From positions 1 through 64,000 of the forward strand of contig DASVDE010000026.1 in the NCBI GenBank assembly GCA_036381235.1: a stretch of DNA of 64,000 nt. The letters run 5' to 3'. Both the position numbers and the translations under genes were made by a program. Below the pieces are notes generated by a model. It saw only the letters and a list, made by a program, of their open reading frames with translations. It was not told the DNA's origin and did no database searches. The DNA comes from DASVDE01 sp036381235 (GTDB lineage Bacteria; Actinomycetota; Thermoleophilia; Solirubrobacterales; 70-9). Below are positions 29,128 to 37,728 of this stretch, piece by piece; within the stretch, counting starts at the first letter, position 1; the number at the start of each line of letters is the position of its first letter.

Positions 29128-29297
29128 GCCGCTGGCGGTGTCCCGGGTGCGGGTACGTCTACGACGAGGAGACCGGCAACCCCCGCGAGGGCTTTCCGGC
29201 CGGCACGCCTTGGAGCGAGGTTCCCGACCACTGGGCCTGCCCGGATTGCGGTGTGCGCGACAAGGTCGATTTCGAGCCGGACGAGGGTGACGGGTGA
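29124..29297 (+). CDS. rubA: Rubredoxin
   Basis: 57 residues. One iron held by two pairs, RCPGCGYVYD and ACPDCGVRD, with the conserved aromatic core (GTPWSEVPDHWACP). Delivers electrons to AlkB. The start overlaps the alkB stop by four bases. A rubredoxin reductase is not visible in the window. Confidence 0.96.
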   Translation: MSRWRCPGCGYVYDEETGNPREGFPAGTPWSEVPDHWACPDCGVRDKVDFEPDEGDG

Positions 29298-29929
29298 TGG
29301 CGTCCGCTGCGACGCAGGGAGCTGCGCCCGCTTCCCGCACCCCCTACCCGCAGGCCGCCAAGGAGCTCCTGCGGGAGACGCTGTTCGGCGCGGCGCGCGA
29401 TGAGCTGCAGAATCGCGCCTGGTCGGAGATCACGATGTCCGATATCGCCGGCGCGGCCGGCGTCAGCCGCCAGACTCTCTACAAGGAATTCGGCAACCGC
29501 GACGAGTTCGGCCAGGCCTTCGTCATCCACGAGGGGGAGCGTTTTCTCGACGGGGTCGAGGCGGCGATTCGCGAGCACCTCGACGACCCCCGCGCCGCCG
29601 TGGGCGCTGCGCTGGGCGCATTCCTCGAGGCGGCAGGGGAGGACCCCCTCGTGCACATCCTCCTCAGCGACGACGGCACCGGCGGCATGCTGCCCTTTGT
29701 GACCACGCAGGGCATGCCGGTCGTCGCCTGGGCGACCGCCCGGCTCACGGTGGCGATTCAGGAGGGCTGGCCGGAAGCGGCGGCCTCCGACGCCCGCCTC
29801 CTAGCCGAGTCGCTGGTCCGCCTCGCGATCAGCTACATCACTGCGCCCAGCCGCCCTCCCGAGGAGACCGCGACCGCCACGGTCAGCCTGCTCGGTCCCT
29901 TCATAGATCGCGCGCTCGGCGTCAGCTGA
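29297..29929 (+). CDS. TetR-family regulator of the alkB operon
   Basis: 210 residues. The helix-turn-helix at about 35-80 reads ITMSDIAGAAGVSRQTLYKEFGNRDEF. The C-terminal part is a helical ligand domain of the type found in AlkX/FadR-like regulators. ATG at 29297 overlaps the rubredoxin stop (TGATG); GTG at 29294 is the alternative. Position in the operon and the perfect operator at the operon start suggest autorepression lifted by a fatty acid or acyl-CoA (inference). Its end overlaps the convergent GMC gene by 8 nt. Confidence 0.92.
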   Translation: MASAATQGAAPASRTPYPQAAKELLRETLFGAARDELQNRAWSEITMSDIAGAAGVSRQTLYKEFGNRDEFGQAFVIHEGERFLDGVEAAIREHLDDPRAAVGAALGAFLEAAGEDPLVHILLSDDGTGGMLPFVTTQGMPVVAWATARLTVAIQEGWPEAAASDARLLAESLVRLAISYITAPSRPPEETATATVSLLGPFIDRALGVS

Positions 29930-31496
29930 CTGCCGCCGCGTCTGCCTGCAACGGCGCCTTGCCCTTGATCAGGTCCGCGGCCCGCTCGGCGACCGCGATC
30001 GTCGGGGCGTTGGTGTTGCCGCGCGGGACCACGGGCATCACCGAGGCGTCGACGACGCGCAGTCCCTCGAGCCCCTGCACTCGCAGCGCGGTGTCGACGA
30101 CAGAGCCGATCGCGCAGGTGCCGACCGGGTGGTAGATCGCGAACGTGGTGCGGGCGGCGAGCGCCCGCAGGGCGTCGTCCGAATCGCCGTCGGATACCGT
30201 GAACGGCTCGGCGCAGTAGGGCCCCAACGCCGGCTGGGCGCAGATCTCCTGCATCAAACGCAGCGCCTCGATCATTCGCGGCATGTCCGACTCGGCTGAG
30301 TAGAAGTTGTTGCGGACGATCGGCTTCGCGGTCGGGTCGTTGGACCCGAGCCGGACCGAGCCGCGGCTCTCCGGCGTCAGCAGGCAGGGGGAGACCCAGA
30401 TGCCGTGTTCGTCGGTTTCGCCCAGCCCCTCGTCGACGATGTGAAGCGCGGCGACGTGGAACTGGATGTCCGGCGCCTCGGCCCCGTTCTCCACCCGGGC
30501 GAAGCCTCCCGACTCGGCGAGGTTGGAAGCGAACGGTCCGCTCTGCGACGCCGTGAATTCCTCCAGCGCCGCCGGCTCGCGCGCCAGCAGCAGACTCTCC
30601 GGCTCGGGGGTCGTCCAGACGCCATAGGCGGCGGCGTGGTCGCTGAGGTTCTCGCCGACCGCCGGTTGGTCGAGCAGGACTTCGATCTCACGCCGGGTGA
30701 GGTGCTCGGCCGGCCCGACGCCGGAGAGCATCAGCAGCTGCGGTGAGTTGTAGGCACCGCCGCAGAGGATCGTCTCACGCTCGGCGCGCAGCTCCTGCAC
30801 CTCGCCCAGTCGGCTTGCCTCGATTCCCACCGCCCGCGTCCCCTCGAACAACACGCGGTTGACGTGCATGTAGGGCATCACGGTCAGGTTCGGCCGCTCC
30901 ATCGCCGGGTGCAGGTAGGCGACGGAGGCGCTGGCGCGCATCCCGCCCCGCTGCGTCACCTGGTACATCCCTACCCCGTCCTGCTCGGCGCCGTTGAAGT
31001 CCTCGTTGCGCGCCAGCCCTGCTTCGACCCCGGCGTCGACGAAGGCCTGGGTGATCGCGTTGCCGGAGCGCTGGTCGGACACCGGCAGCGGCCCGCCGAC
31101 CCCGTGCCACTCCGAGGCGCCGCGCTCGTTGTCCTCGGCCTTGAGGAAGTAGGGGAAGAGATCGTCCCAGGCCCAGCCGGAGACGCCCCAGTCATCGTAG
31201 TCGCGGCGGTTGCCGCGGATGTAGACCATCGCGTTGGTCGAGGAGGAGCCGCCGAGCACCTTGCCGCGTGGCAGGGCGATCCGCCGGCTGTTGCAGTTCG
31301 GCTCGGGCGCCGAGTCGTAGTCCCAGTCGACCTCGGTGCGGGCCAGCTGCAGGTAGCCGAGCGGCACGTGGATGTTCTGGTTCGTGTCCGGCGGACCCGC
31401 TTCGAGCAGCAGGACGCTGACGTCGGGATCCTCGGATAGTCGCGCGGCCAGCACACACCCGGCCGAACCTGCCCCAACGATCACGTAGTCGTACAT
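29922..31496 (-). CDS. GMC-family FAD oxidoreductase (choline/alcohol dehydrogenase-like)
   Basis: 524 residues. FAD-binding YDYVIVGAGSAGCVLAARL at the N-terminus, LLLEAGPP, GMC signature 1 region LPRGKVLGGSSSTNAMVY, signature 2 ILCGGAYNSPQLLMLSGVGP, and the C-terminal active-site His/Asn region YHPVGTCAIG with VVPRGNTNAPTI. Family members oxidise primary alcohols to aldehydes. Next to alkB it could oxidise the alkanol product (inference from position only). A strong AGGAGGAG stands six bases before the ATG. It overlaps tetR tail to tail. Confidence 0.93.
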   Translation of the reverse strand: MYDYVIVGAGSAGCVLAARLSEDPDVSVLLLEAGPPDTNQNIHVPLGYLQLARTEVDWDYDSAPEPNCNSRRIALPRGKVLGGSSSTNAMVYIRGNRRDYDDWGVSGWAWDDLFPYFLKAEDNERGASEWHGVGGPLPVSDQRSGNAITQAFVDAGVEAGLARNEDFNGAEQDGVGMYQVTQRGGMRASASVAYLHPAMERPNLTVMPYMHVNRVLFEGTRAVGIEASRLGEVQELRAERETILCGGAYNSPQLLMLSGVGPAEHLTRREIEVLLDQPAVGENLSDHAAAYGVWTTPEPESLLLAREPAALEEFTASQSGPFASNLAESGGFARVENGAEAPDIQFHVAALHIVDEGLGETDEHGIWVSPCLLTPESRGSVRLGSNDPTAKPIVRNNFYSAESDMPRMIEALRLMQEICAQPALGPYCAEPFTVSDGDSDDALRALAARTTFAIYHPVGTCAIGSVVDTALRVQGLEGLRVVDASVMPVVPRGNTNAPTIAVAERAADLIKGKAPLQADAAAVS

Positions 31497-31568
31497 CCGC
31501 TCCTCCTCCTAGGGGACAGATCGAGTCTACTTCGGCTTCCATGGCGCGCCACGCATATCGTTCGAGCG

Positions 31569-32147
31569 ATGGAGCCGCAGAATCCGCTGGCCAAGCTGGG
31601 CGAATGGATCGAAGAGGCGCGGCGGGAGGGAAGCCCCCATCCCGCATCGGTCGCCTTCGTCACGGCTGGGCCCGACGGCCGGCCTTCCGCCCGGACGGTC
31701 ACGCTAAAGCGATTGGAGGAGGGCGCGCTGGTCTTCACCTCTGCGCTGTGGACCCGCAAGGCGCGGGAGATCGAGGCGAACCCGCGGGTTGCGCTGCTCT
31801 TCCACTGGCCCGCCCTGGGTCGCCAGGTTCACGTAATGGGTCGAGCGATGCTCGCCGAGCGCTCGCTTGCCGAGGAGCTGTTCGCCGAGCGCGACCTCGC
31901 CCACCAGCTGCAGACCGTCGTCTCACGCCAGGGAGAGACGATCGACGACCTCGGCCCCCTGCGGGACAGGCTCTCCCACTTGGCATCGGTGCAGGAGACC
32001 GCGCCGGCGTGCCCTCCGGACTGGGGGGCGCTGCGCGTTTACCCCGAGTCGATCGAACTGTGGAGCGAGGCGCCGGACCGCCTTCACGATCGCTTTCTTT
32101 ACGAGCGCGACGGGGATGGCTGGCGCGTGTCGCGCCTGGCGCCATAG
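31569..32147 (+). CDS. pdxH: Pyridoxamine 5'-phosphate oxidase
   Basis: Oxidises pyridoxamine/pyridoxine phosphate to PLP with FMN. 192 residues, slightly shorter than E. coli PdxH. Seen: RTVTLKRLEEGALVFTS, TRKAREIEANPRVALLFHW, ERSLAEELF, SRQGETI, and C-terminal WGALRVYPESIELW..RLHDRFLY..WRVSRLAP, which carries the PLP/FMN-binding Arg/His set. ATG is seven bases after TATCGT (31556-31561). A 13-bp terminator-like hairpin follows. Confidence 0.94.
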   Translation: MEPQNPLAKLGEWIEEARREGSPHPASVAFVTAGPDGRPSARTVTLKRLEEGALVFTSALWTRKAREIEANPRVALLFHWPALGRQVHVMGRAMLAERSLAEELFAERDLAHQLQTVVSRQGETIDDLGPLRDRLSHLASVQETAPACPPDWGALRVYPESIELWSEAPDRLHDRFLYERDGDGWRVSRLAP

Positions 32148-32203
32148 AGGTCGACTTCAGCAATCCCTGAGGAGGCCGATCCTCGGGGTTCGCTGGGAGC
32201 CCG

Positions 32204-32232
32204 CCCCCGACCGGCCTTGGGCCGGTCGGGGG
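32204..32232. terminator. 13-bp GC hairpin between convergent genes
   Basis: CCCCCGACCGGCC (32204-32216) pairs perfectly with 32220-32232 around a TTG loop. It lies 56 bases after pdxH and 20 bases before the end of the leftward membrane-protein gene, so it can serve both directions. A U-tract is lacking on both strands. Confidence 0.6.
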
Positions 32233-32252
32233 TATAGCTCTCGACGACCGGC

Positions 32253-32678
32253 TCAGCCGCGTGGGGCCCCTGCGCCCGGGCCGCTGCTGCCCGGCAGCCG
32301 GCCCTCTTCCTCGAGCGGCTCGCCGTACACGACGAGGCCGTGGATGCAGATCACGCAGATCGCAAACACGCCCAGCGCCCAGAATGGGTAAGCGCCGCCG
32401 ACCGCCAGCAACGCGCCGATCGCGCCAAGGCTGGCACCGACGATCCCGATGAGGCGTCCGTACGCTCCACCGGCGAGTAGTGAGAAGCCGCCGGAGAGCT
32501 GAATGAGGCCGACGATCAGGGTCACCCAACCCCAGGTATGCAGGTTGCCCAACACGAAATGGTTGTCACCGACCCAGAAGTTCGCGTCGGCGATCGCGCC
32601 AATTCCATAGATGATGTTGAGCGCTCCGGCAATCAGCAACAGGATTGCGACGAACACGGCGCGGCCAAGACCTCTCAT
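32253..32678 (-). CDS. Four-helix membrane protein (DUF7144-like)
   Basis: 141 residues. Four hydrophobic helices: AVFVAILLLIAGALNIIYGI, WGWVTLIVGLIQLSGGFSLL, LIGIVGASLGAIGALLAV, and ALGVFAICVICIHGLVVY. A short acidic, Gly/Pro-rich tail follows. The WGWVxLIxGxxxLxxG pattern is what I remember for DUF7144 membrane proteins. AAAGGAG stands six bases before the ATG at 32678. Function unknown. It is divergent from the SHOCT-protein gene across about 195 bases, which hold a near-palindrome (GGGTGATTTCGC / GCGAATTTCACCC, about 32797-32825). Confidence 0.75.
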   Translation of the reverse strand: MRGLGRAVFVAILLLIAGALNIIYGIGAIADANFWVGDNHFVLGNLHTWGWVTLIVGLIQLSGGFSLLAGGAYGRLIGIVGASLGAIGALLAVGGAYPFWALGVFAICVICIHGLVVYGEPLEEEGRLPGSSGPGAGAPRG

Positions 32679-32873
32679 GTGTGTCTCCTTTTTCGTGGCC
32701 AACCGCCGCGTCCGGCGGAGATTCGGCCCGATGACGGGTTGTTGAGGTGTCGATCGGACGGTAGGCCCAACGTGGGGGTGCGGCATCGCCCTGTTCGGGT
32801 GATTTCGCCTGAGCGAATTTCACCCGGTTCGCACGATGACGAGTAGCGGCGATTGCGATTCCATGTCGCCAAG

Positions 32874-33131
32874 ATGCCGCTGGTCGGAAGAAGAAGGCCC
32901 CTGATGCGCGCGGCGATGGTCGGTGGCGCCGGCTATGCGGTGGGCAAGCGAGCTGCCGCTCAGCGTGATGCTGAGGCAGCGCAAGGCGCCGCGTCGGCCC
33001 CCGCTGCAGCGCCACCCTCCGAGAGCGAGCGGGTCGAAGCGCTGACCAAGCTCAAAGACCTGTTCGACTCCGGTGTGCTCACCGAGGAGCAGTACGAGTC
33101 CGAGAAGCAGAAGCTGCTCGCGGGAATGTAG
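32874..33131 (+). CDS. SHOCT-domain protein
   Basis: 85 residues. A basic, glycine-rich start (RRRPLMRAAMVGGAGYAVG) is followed by an Ala/Pro linker and a C-terminal SHOCT domain (LTKLKDLFDSGVLTEEQYESEK..LLAG). SHOCT domains are short oligomerisation modules. ATG at 32874 is preferred; TTG at 32853 would add seven residues. The next gene, a DUF6325 protein, is 30 bases away, a pairing I have seen in other actinobacteria. Confidence 0.82.
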   Translation: MPLVGRRRPLMRAAMVGGAGYAVGKRAAAQRDAEAAQGAASAPAAAPPSESERVEALTKLKDLFDSGVLTEEQYESEKQKLLAGM

Positions 33132-33161
33132 GCCGCTACCAATAGAAGGAGCGCAGACCAG

Positions 33162-33653
33162 ATGGAGTTCGGACCGGTTCAGATCCTCGTTGTCGGCTTC
33201 GAGCACGGCAAGTTCGAGGGCAAGATCCTCGCCGAGTTGCGCCGCCTTCGAGAGCACGACATCGTCCGCCTCGTCGACCTGCTCCTCGTCCACAAGGACG
33301 AGGAGGGACAGATCGAGGAGGTCGAGATCAGCGACCTTCCCCGCGAGGAGGCGGTCGAGATGGGCGCCCTGGCCGGTGCTCTGATTGGCCTCGGGGCAGA
33401 TGGGGAGGCGGGCGCCGAGGCCGGCGCTTTGGCCGGTGCCGAACGCGCCGCGGACGGTTCGCTGCTCGACGACGAGGAAGTCTGGTACCTGGCGGATGAG
33501 ATCCCGCCCGGATCCGCAGCCGGAATCGCGCTCCTCGAGCATCGCTGGGCAATTCCGCTCCGCGACGCCATCGCCGAGGCCGGCGGCCAGGCTCTGGTTG
33601 ACACCTGGATCCACCCGCAAGACCTGATCGAAATCGGCGCTGCGGCTCACTGA
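33162..33653 (+). CDS. DUF6325/DUF1269-type protein
   Basis: 163 residues. FGPVQILVVGFEHGKFEGKI, then a predicted alternation of strands and helices with LREHDIVRLVDLLLVHKD, a Gly/Ala-rich central helix hairpin, and HRWAIPLRDAIAEAGGQAL. This matches the pattern of small actinobacterial proteins often annotated with general-stress genes. AAGGAG lies about 11 bases before the ATG. Function unknown. Probably cotranscribed with the SHOCT gene. Confidence 0.75.
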   Translation: MEFGPVQILVVGFEHGKFEGKILAELRRLREHDIVRLVDLLLVHKDEEGQIEEVEISDLPREEAVEMGALAGALIGLGADGEAGAEAGALAGAERAADGSLLDDEEVWYLADEIPPGSAAGIALLEHRWAIPLRDAIAEAGGQALVDTWIHPQDLIEIGAAAH

Positions 33654-33699
33654 GCCACGTAGACAGAGTAGGCTCGTAACAGCGGGCGGGGGTGACGGT

Positions 33700-35955
33700 A
33701 TGCCCGCCGAGGAAAAAATTCCGCAGAAGAGCCTGGTTGCCGGAGTCGACTTGGATCGACCTTCGCTCGGCGGCTTGGTCGAGCGTCGGCGTTTGATCGA
33801 CAGGCTCGAAGGGGGCACCCCTTCCCTGGTCTTGCTCAACGCGCCCACCGGCTATGGCAAGTCGGTCCTCCTCGCCCAGTGGGCGGCGCGCGATCCGCGG
33901 CCGTTTGCCTCGATCGTCCTCGGCGACGCACACAACGATCCGGTGTTGCTGCTTGGGGAGGTGGTGGATGCGCTGAATCGGATCGAGCCTCTCCCAGCCG
34001 GGGTGACCTCGGCCTTGACCGTGCCCGATCCCGATCTGGAGCGGGTCGTCCTGCCGCGGCTGGGGCAGGCGATCGAGGCGCGTGAGACAGCTGTCGTGCT
34101 GATCTTCGACGAGCTGGAGCATGTCGAGTCTCCGCAGTCCCTGCTCGTGATTCGCACGCTTGTGGAGCACGCGCGTGGTGGTACTCAGATCGCCGTCGCC
34201 ACCCGCGTCGATCCGGCGCTGCCGCTGGGTCGGCTGAGGGCTAACCGCTTGTTGAGCGAGGTCGGTCGCGCCGAGTTGGCGATGACGAAGCCGGAGTGCG
34301 CGATGCTGCTCAGCGGCATCGGGGTCGAGCTCAACCAGCGTGAGCTCGATGCTCTGATCGAGCGCACCGAGGGTTGGCCCGCCGCTCTCTACCTGGCCGG
34401 GATGGCACTGCTCGACGAGACCGACATGGGCGCCGCGATCTCACGCTTCGCCGGTGACGATCGAATCGTCGCCGACTACATCAGGGACGAGTTCCTGACT
34501 GTCATATCGCCGCGCCGGCTCGATCTTCTGCGCCGGATTTCGATCCTCGATCGCTTCAACGGCGATCTCTGTGACGCGGTCCTGGAGCGCAGCGGCTCCG
34601 CCACCGCGTTGCGCGACATGCTGCACGGGAACATGCTGCTGCTGTCGCTCGACCGCAAGGACGAGTGGTTCCGGCTGCACACTCTCCTCGCCGGCATGCT
34701 TCGTGGCGAGCTGCGCCGCGCCGAGCCCGAGAAGGAGCCTGAGCTGCACCTGCGGGCATCGAGCTGGTGGGCTGAGCAGGGCGACTCCGACCGCGCGATC
34801 GAGCACGCGATCGCGGCGAAGGCCTATGAGCGCGCCGGAGAGCTGCTGTGGGCGGGAGTGCCCGAGTACAACTCGCGTGGGCGCGTCGCCACTGTGGAGC
34901 GGTGGTTGCAGCGACTAGGCGTGGAACGGCTCTCCTCCTACCCGACCCTGAGCCTGACCGCGGCGCAGGGCTGCCTGGCGCGTGGCGAGGGAAGCATGAC
35001 CGAGTATTGGATCGCCGTCTCACGCAGGCTGCTCGAGGGCATGCGCTCACCGCGCAAGGCACCGCTGGTTGCCGGGCTGGCCCTGACGGAGGCGGGACTC
35101 GCTCGCGACGGTCTGATCGCGATGAGCGAGCGCGCCGCCGAGGCCGCCGAGGTGATGCCGGACGAAAGCCCCTGGCTTTCGATGTGCTGCTTGGTCGACG
35201 GGACCAGCCTGCTTCTCCGCGGCCATCCGGATGAGGCGCGCGAGCGTCTGAGCGAGGGCGCGCGCAGGGGTGCCGTAGGGGGACCGCACATCCAGGTCCT
35301 CTGTTTGACGCAGCTCTCTCTGCTGGCTATCGAAGAACCCGACTGGCAGGTGGCGGAGATGCTCGCCTCGCAGGCGAGGGCCCAGATCGAGCGCTCGGGC
35401 CTGGGCGACTACACCACGGCCGCCCTTGCCTTCGCCGTATCCGCTTTCGTCCGCTCGCACCGCGGAATGGCCGATGAAGCGGCTGCGGATCTGCGCACCG
35501 GAGTCCAGTTGATGCGCCGGCTCGACGAGTTCGCCGCCTGGTATGAGACGCAGACGCGGATCGTCCTTGCCCGGGCGGCGGTGAGGCTTGACGAGGTTGG
35601 CCTGGCGCAGGATCTGCTCGATGAGGCGCGGCGCCTGATTTGGCTTACGCCGGAGGCGACGCTGCTCGCCGACTGGCTGAGCGAGGCTGAGCTGGAAGCC
35701 GAGAGGATCTCAGCGGCCGCGGTGCGCGACCTGACCCCGGCCGAGCTTCGCATTCTCGGCTCTCTTCCAACCCATCACTCCTTTCCTCAAATCGCCGCCC
35801 AAGCCCACGTCTCACCCAACACGGTGAAGACCCAGGCGCAGGCTGTCTACCGCAAGCTGGGCGTCTCCTCTCGTCGCGAGGCGGTCGAGCGCGCGCGAGA
35901 GATCGGGTTGCTGCGCGAGGAGGAACGAGCCAGTGGAAGCAACGCCGAGTTGTGA
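33700..35955 (+). CDS. MalT-like LuxR-family transcriptional regulator with STAND ATPase
   Basis: 751 residues. N-terminal NTPase: Walker A NAPTGYGKSVLLAQW near residue 47, Walker B LIFDELEHV near 137, and sensor region IAVATRVDPALP. Winged-helix and helical TPR-like repeats fill the middle (WAARDP..., ARGEGSMTEYWIAVSRRLL). The C-terminal LuxR HTH is at about 680-740: LTPAELRILGSLPTHHSFPQIAAQAHVSPNTVKTQAQAVYRKLGV, quoted here only by its ends LTPAELRIL and VYRKLGV. Such proteins activate genes after ligand and ATP binding. Target unknown; the nearest candidates are the small envelope genes upstream. It follows the DUF6325 gene by 46 bases. Confidence 0.9.
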   Translation: MPAEEKIPQKSLVAGVDLDRPSLGGLVERRRLIDRLEGGTPSLVLLNAPTGYGKSVLLAQWAARDPRPFASIVLGDAHNDPVLLLGEVVDALNRIEPLPAGVTSALTVPDPDLERVVLPRLGQAIEARETAVVLIFDELEHVESPQSLLVIRTLVEHARGGTQIAVATRVDPALPLGRLRANRLLSEVGRAELAMTKPECAMLLSGIGVELNQRELDALIERTEGWPAALYLAGMALLDETDMGAAISRFAGDDRIVADYIRDEFLTVISPRRLDLLRRISILDRFNGDLCDAVLERSGSATALRDMLHGNMLLLSLDRKDEWFRLHTLLAGMLRGELRRAEPEKEPELHLRASSWWAEQGDSDRAIEHAIAAKAYERAGELLWAGVPEYNSRGRVATVERWLQRLGVERLSSYPTLSLTAAQGCLARGEGSMTEYWIAVSRRLLEGMRSPRKAPLVAGLALTEAGLARDGLIAMSERAAEAAEVMPDESPWLSMCCLVDGTSLLLRGHPDEARERLSEGARRGAVGGPHIQVLCLTQLSLLAIEEPDWQVAEMLASQARAQIERSGLGDYTTAALAFAVSAFVRSHRGMADEAAADLRTGVQLMRRLDEFAAWYETQTRIVLARAAVRLDEVGLAQDLLDEARRLIWLTPEATLLADWLSEAELEAERISAAAVRDLTPAELRILGSLPTHHSFPQIAAQAHVSPNTVKTQAQAVYRKLGVSSRREAVERAREIGLLREEERASGSNAEL

Positions 35956-36019
35956 AGCGGGTGCAGCGCGACGCGCCGCGAATCGCGGCGCAGAAGTCGC
36001 TGCTTTCCAGGCTTGGTGA

Positions 36020-36105
<86 letters not shown>

Positions 36106-36152
36106 TCGAGGGCGGTTGATTCTAGATGGTTGCGTGCAAGGGGCATCGTTCC

Positions 36153-36196
36153 TTGAAACCGTCCGGGGGACGCGGTAGCCTGCGAACAGATGTTCG
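36153..36196 (+). promoter_or_regulatory. lexA promoter and SOS box
   Basis: TTGAAA (36153-36158), exactly 17 bases, then TAGCCT (36176-36181): a good sigma-70-type promoter. The LexA box CGAACAGATGTTCG (36183-36196), the actinobacterial/Gram-positive type GAAC-N4-GTTC, starts two bases after the -10 and covers the transcription start. LexA bound here would block its own gene. Confidence 0.92.
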
Positions 36197-36236
36197 AACG
36201 AATGCAAGCCTGCGGTGCGGGTGGTTTGGGGGACTG

Positions 36237-36848
36237 ATGGACCTTGACCTGACCAAGCGTCAGAAAGAGATCTTCGACTTCATCGGAAAGTACGCCGCCA
36301 AGACGGGGTATCCGCCGACGGTGCGGGAGATCGGCAAGGCAGTCGGGTTGCACTCCTCCTCCACGGTGCACGCCCATCTCGCCAACCTGGAGAAGATCGG
36401 CCTGCTTCGGCGCGATCCCTCCAAACCGCGGGCGATCGAAGTGTTGTTCGACAAGGCCAAGAGGACGATTCGGCCGGAGAGCGGCTTGCCTCTGGTCGGC
36501 CAGGTTGCGGCGGGCGAGCCGATCCTCGCCGAGGAGAACATCGAGGAATACATCGAGATCCCCGACGTGATCGGCGGCGAGGACGGCGATTACATCCTCC
36601 AAGTGCGGGGTGAGAGCATGAAGGACGCCGGCATCCTCGAGGGGGACTACGTCGTGGTCCGCCCGGCAGACGACGCTCTCAACGGCGAGATCGTCGTCGC
36701 CCTGATCGGCGAGGAGGCGACCGTAAAGCGCTTCTTCCGCGAGTCGGATCACATCCGCCTTCAGCCCGAGAACGATGCGATGGATCCGATCCTCACCACC
36801 GAGGCATCGATCCTCGGTCGAGTGGTCGGCGTCTTCAGAAAAGTCTGA
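36237..36848 (+). CDS. lexA: SOS repressor LexA
   Basis: 203 residues. Winged helix at about 1-65 (TKRQKEIFDFIGKYAAKTG, PPTVREIGKAVGLHSSSTV). The cleavage site Ala92-Gly93 lies in VGQVAAGEPI. The catalytic dyad is Ser127 (RGESMKDAGI) and Lys164 (ATVKRFF). RecA-stimulated self-cleavage is therefore intact. ATG at 36237 gives the normal N-terminus, with GGGGGA about four bases upstream. It is autoregulated by the box at 36183-36196. It is convergent with an SDR gene 3 bases away. Confidence 0.98.
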   Translation: MDLDLTKRQKEIFDFIGKYAAKTGYPPTVREIGKAVGLHSSSTVHAHLANLEKIGLLRRDPSKPRAIEVLFDKAKRTIRPESGLPLVGQVAAGEPILAEENIEEYIEIPDVIGGEDGDYILQVRGESMKDAGILEGDYVVVRPADDALNGEIVVALIGEEATVKRFFRESDHIRLQPENDAMDPILTTEASILGRVVGVFRKV

Positions 36849-36851
36849 CGG

Positions 36852-37676
36852 TCAGGGCCAGCGGCCCGACGCGATGAGCTTCTTGTAGCGCCGCTGGCGC
36901 CGCTGGGCATCCCACATCACCAGTGGCAGCATTCGCAGCGCCAGGCGCGGGAAGGCGTCGAAGAAGCGCAGCATCGGCCCTCGCCAGCGGGGAATCACCA
37001 GGATCGGACGGGGGCGCTCGGTCAACTTGCCGACCTCGGTTGCGACCTCTTCGGAGGTCAGCAGCTTTCCGGAGAAGGAGCTCCTGGCGTCCGGGTCTTC
37101 GAGCTTATCCTCGATCATCGGAGTCCAGATTCCGTCGGGGCAGACCGCGGACAGCTCGATGCCGCGGATGCCGGAGCGGCGCAGGTCATAGAGGGTGCCG
37201 AGAGTGAAGGCCATCGCCGCGTGCTTGCTTGCCGCGTAGCCGACCTCACCGGGGGCGGCGACGATGCCGGCCAGTGAGATGACGTTGATGACATGCCCGT
37301 GTCCGGCGGCGGTCATCGGCGCGAGTGCCGCGACCGTCCCGTTCATCGTTCCGATCGCGTTGACCTCGATCATCGTCCGCCGCGTCGCCTCGTCCTGTTG
37401 CCAGGAGAGCCCCGGGAAGAGCACGCCGGCGTTGTTTACCCAGACGTCGAGCGATCCAGAGCGCTCCGCCGCTTGGGCAGCCACCGCTCGGCAGGCCTGC
37501 TCGTCGCGCACGTCAAGCGGTACGGCGACGGCGCCTTTGCCGGCATCGTCGGCGGTTGCCGAGGCGGCGTCGCCATCGATGTCCGTAGCCACGACCAGGA
37601 AGCCGCGGCGCGCCAGCTCCAGCGCGATCGCGCGCCCGAGGCCGTTGCCCGCTCCCGTGATCACGGCTGCTCTCAT
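36852..37676 (-). CDS. Short-chain dehydrogenase/reductase with C-terminal extension
   Basis: 274 residues. Seen: VITGAGNGLGRAIALEL, VNNAGVLFPG, catalytic Ser in NVISLAGIVAAPG, and YAASKHAAM. The last 50 residues (RWRGPMLRFFDAFPRLALRMLPLVM..QRRYKKLIASGRWP) are amphipathic and basic, as in membrane-associated SDRs of lipid metabolism. TATGCT (37691-37686) ends nine bases before the ATG. Substrate unknown. Its upstream region is shared with rnpB, which runs the other way. Confidence 0.88.
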   Translation of the reverse strand: MRAAVITGAGNGLGRAIALELARRGFLVVATDIDGDAASATADDAGKGAVAVPLDVRDEQACRAVAAQAAERSGSLDVWVNNAGVLFPGLSWQQDEATRRTMIEVNAIGTMNGTVAALAPMTAAGHGHVINVISLAGIVAAPGEVGYAASKHAAMAFTLGTLYDLRRSGIRGIELSAVCPDGIWTPMIEDKLEDPDARSSFSGKLLTSEEVATEVGKLTERPRPILVIPRWRGPMLRFFDAFPRLALRMLPLVMWDAQRRQRRYKKLIASGRWP

Positions 37677-37716
37677 CCGGCGCGGAGCATATGTGGCGAA
37701 TGTGGCGTGTGGGAGC

Positions 37717-37722
37717 TACCAT
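37717..37722 (+). promoter_or_regulatory. -10 element TACCAT of rnpB
   Basis: TACCAT ends six bases before the first base of the RNase P RNA P1 stem. This gives a second stable-RNA calibration of the short -10 to +1 distance used in this genome. Confidence 0.5.
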
Positions 37723-37728
37723 CGAGAG

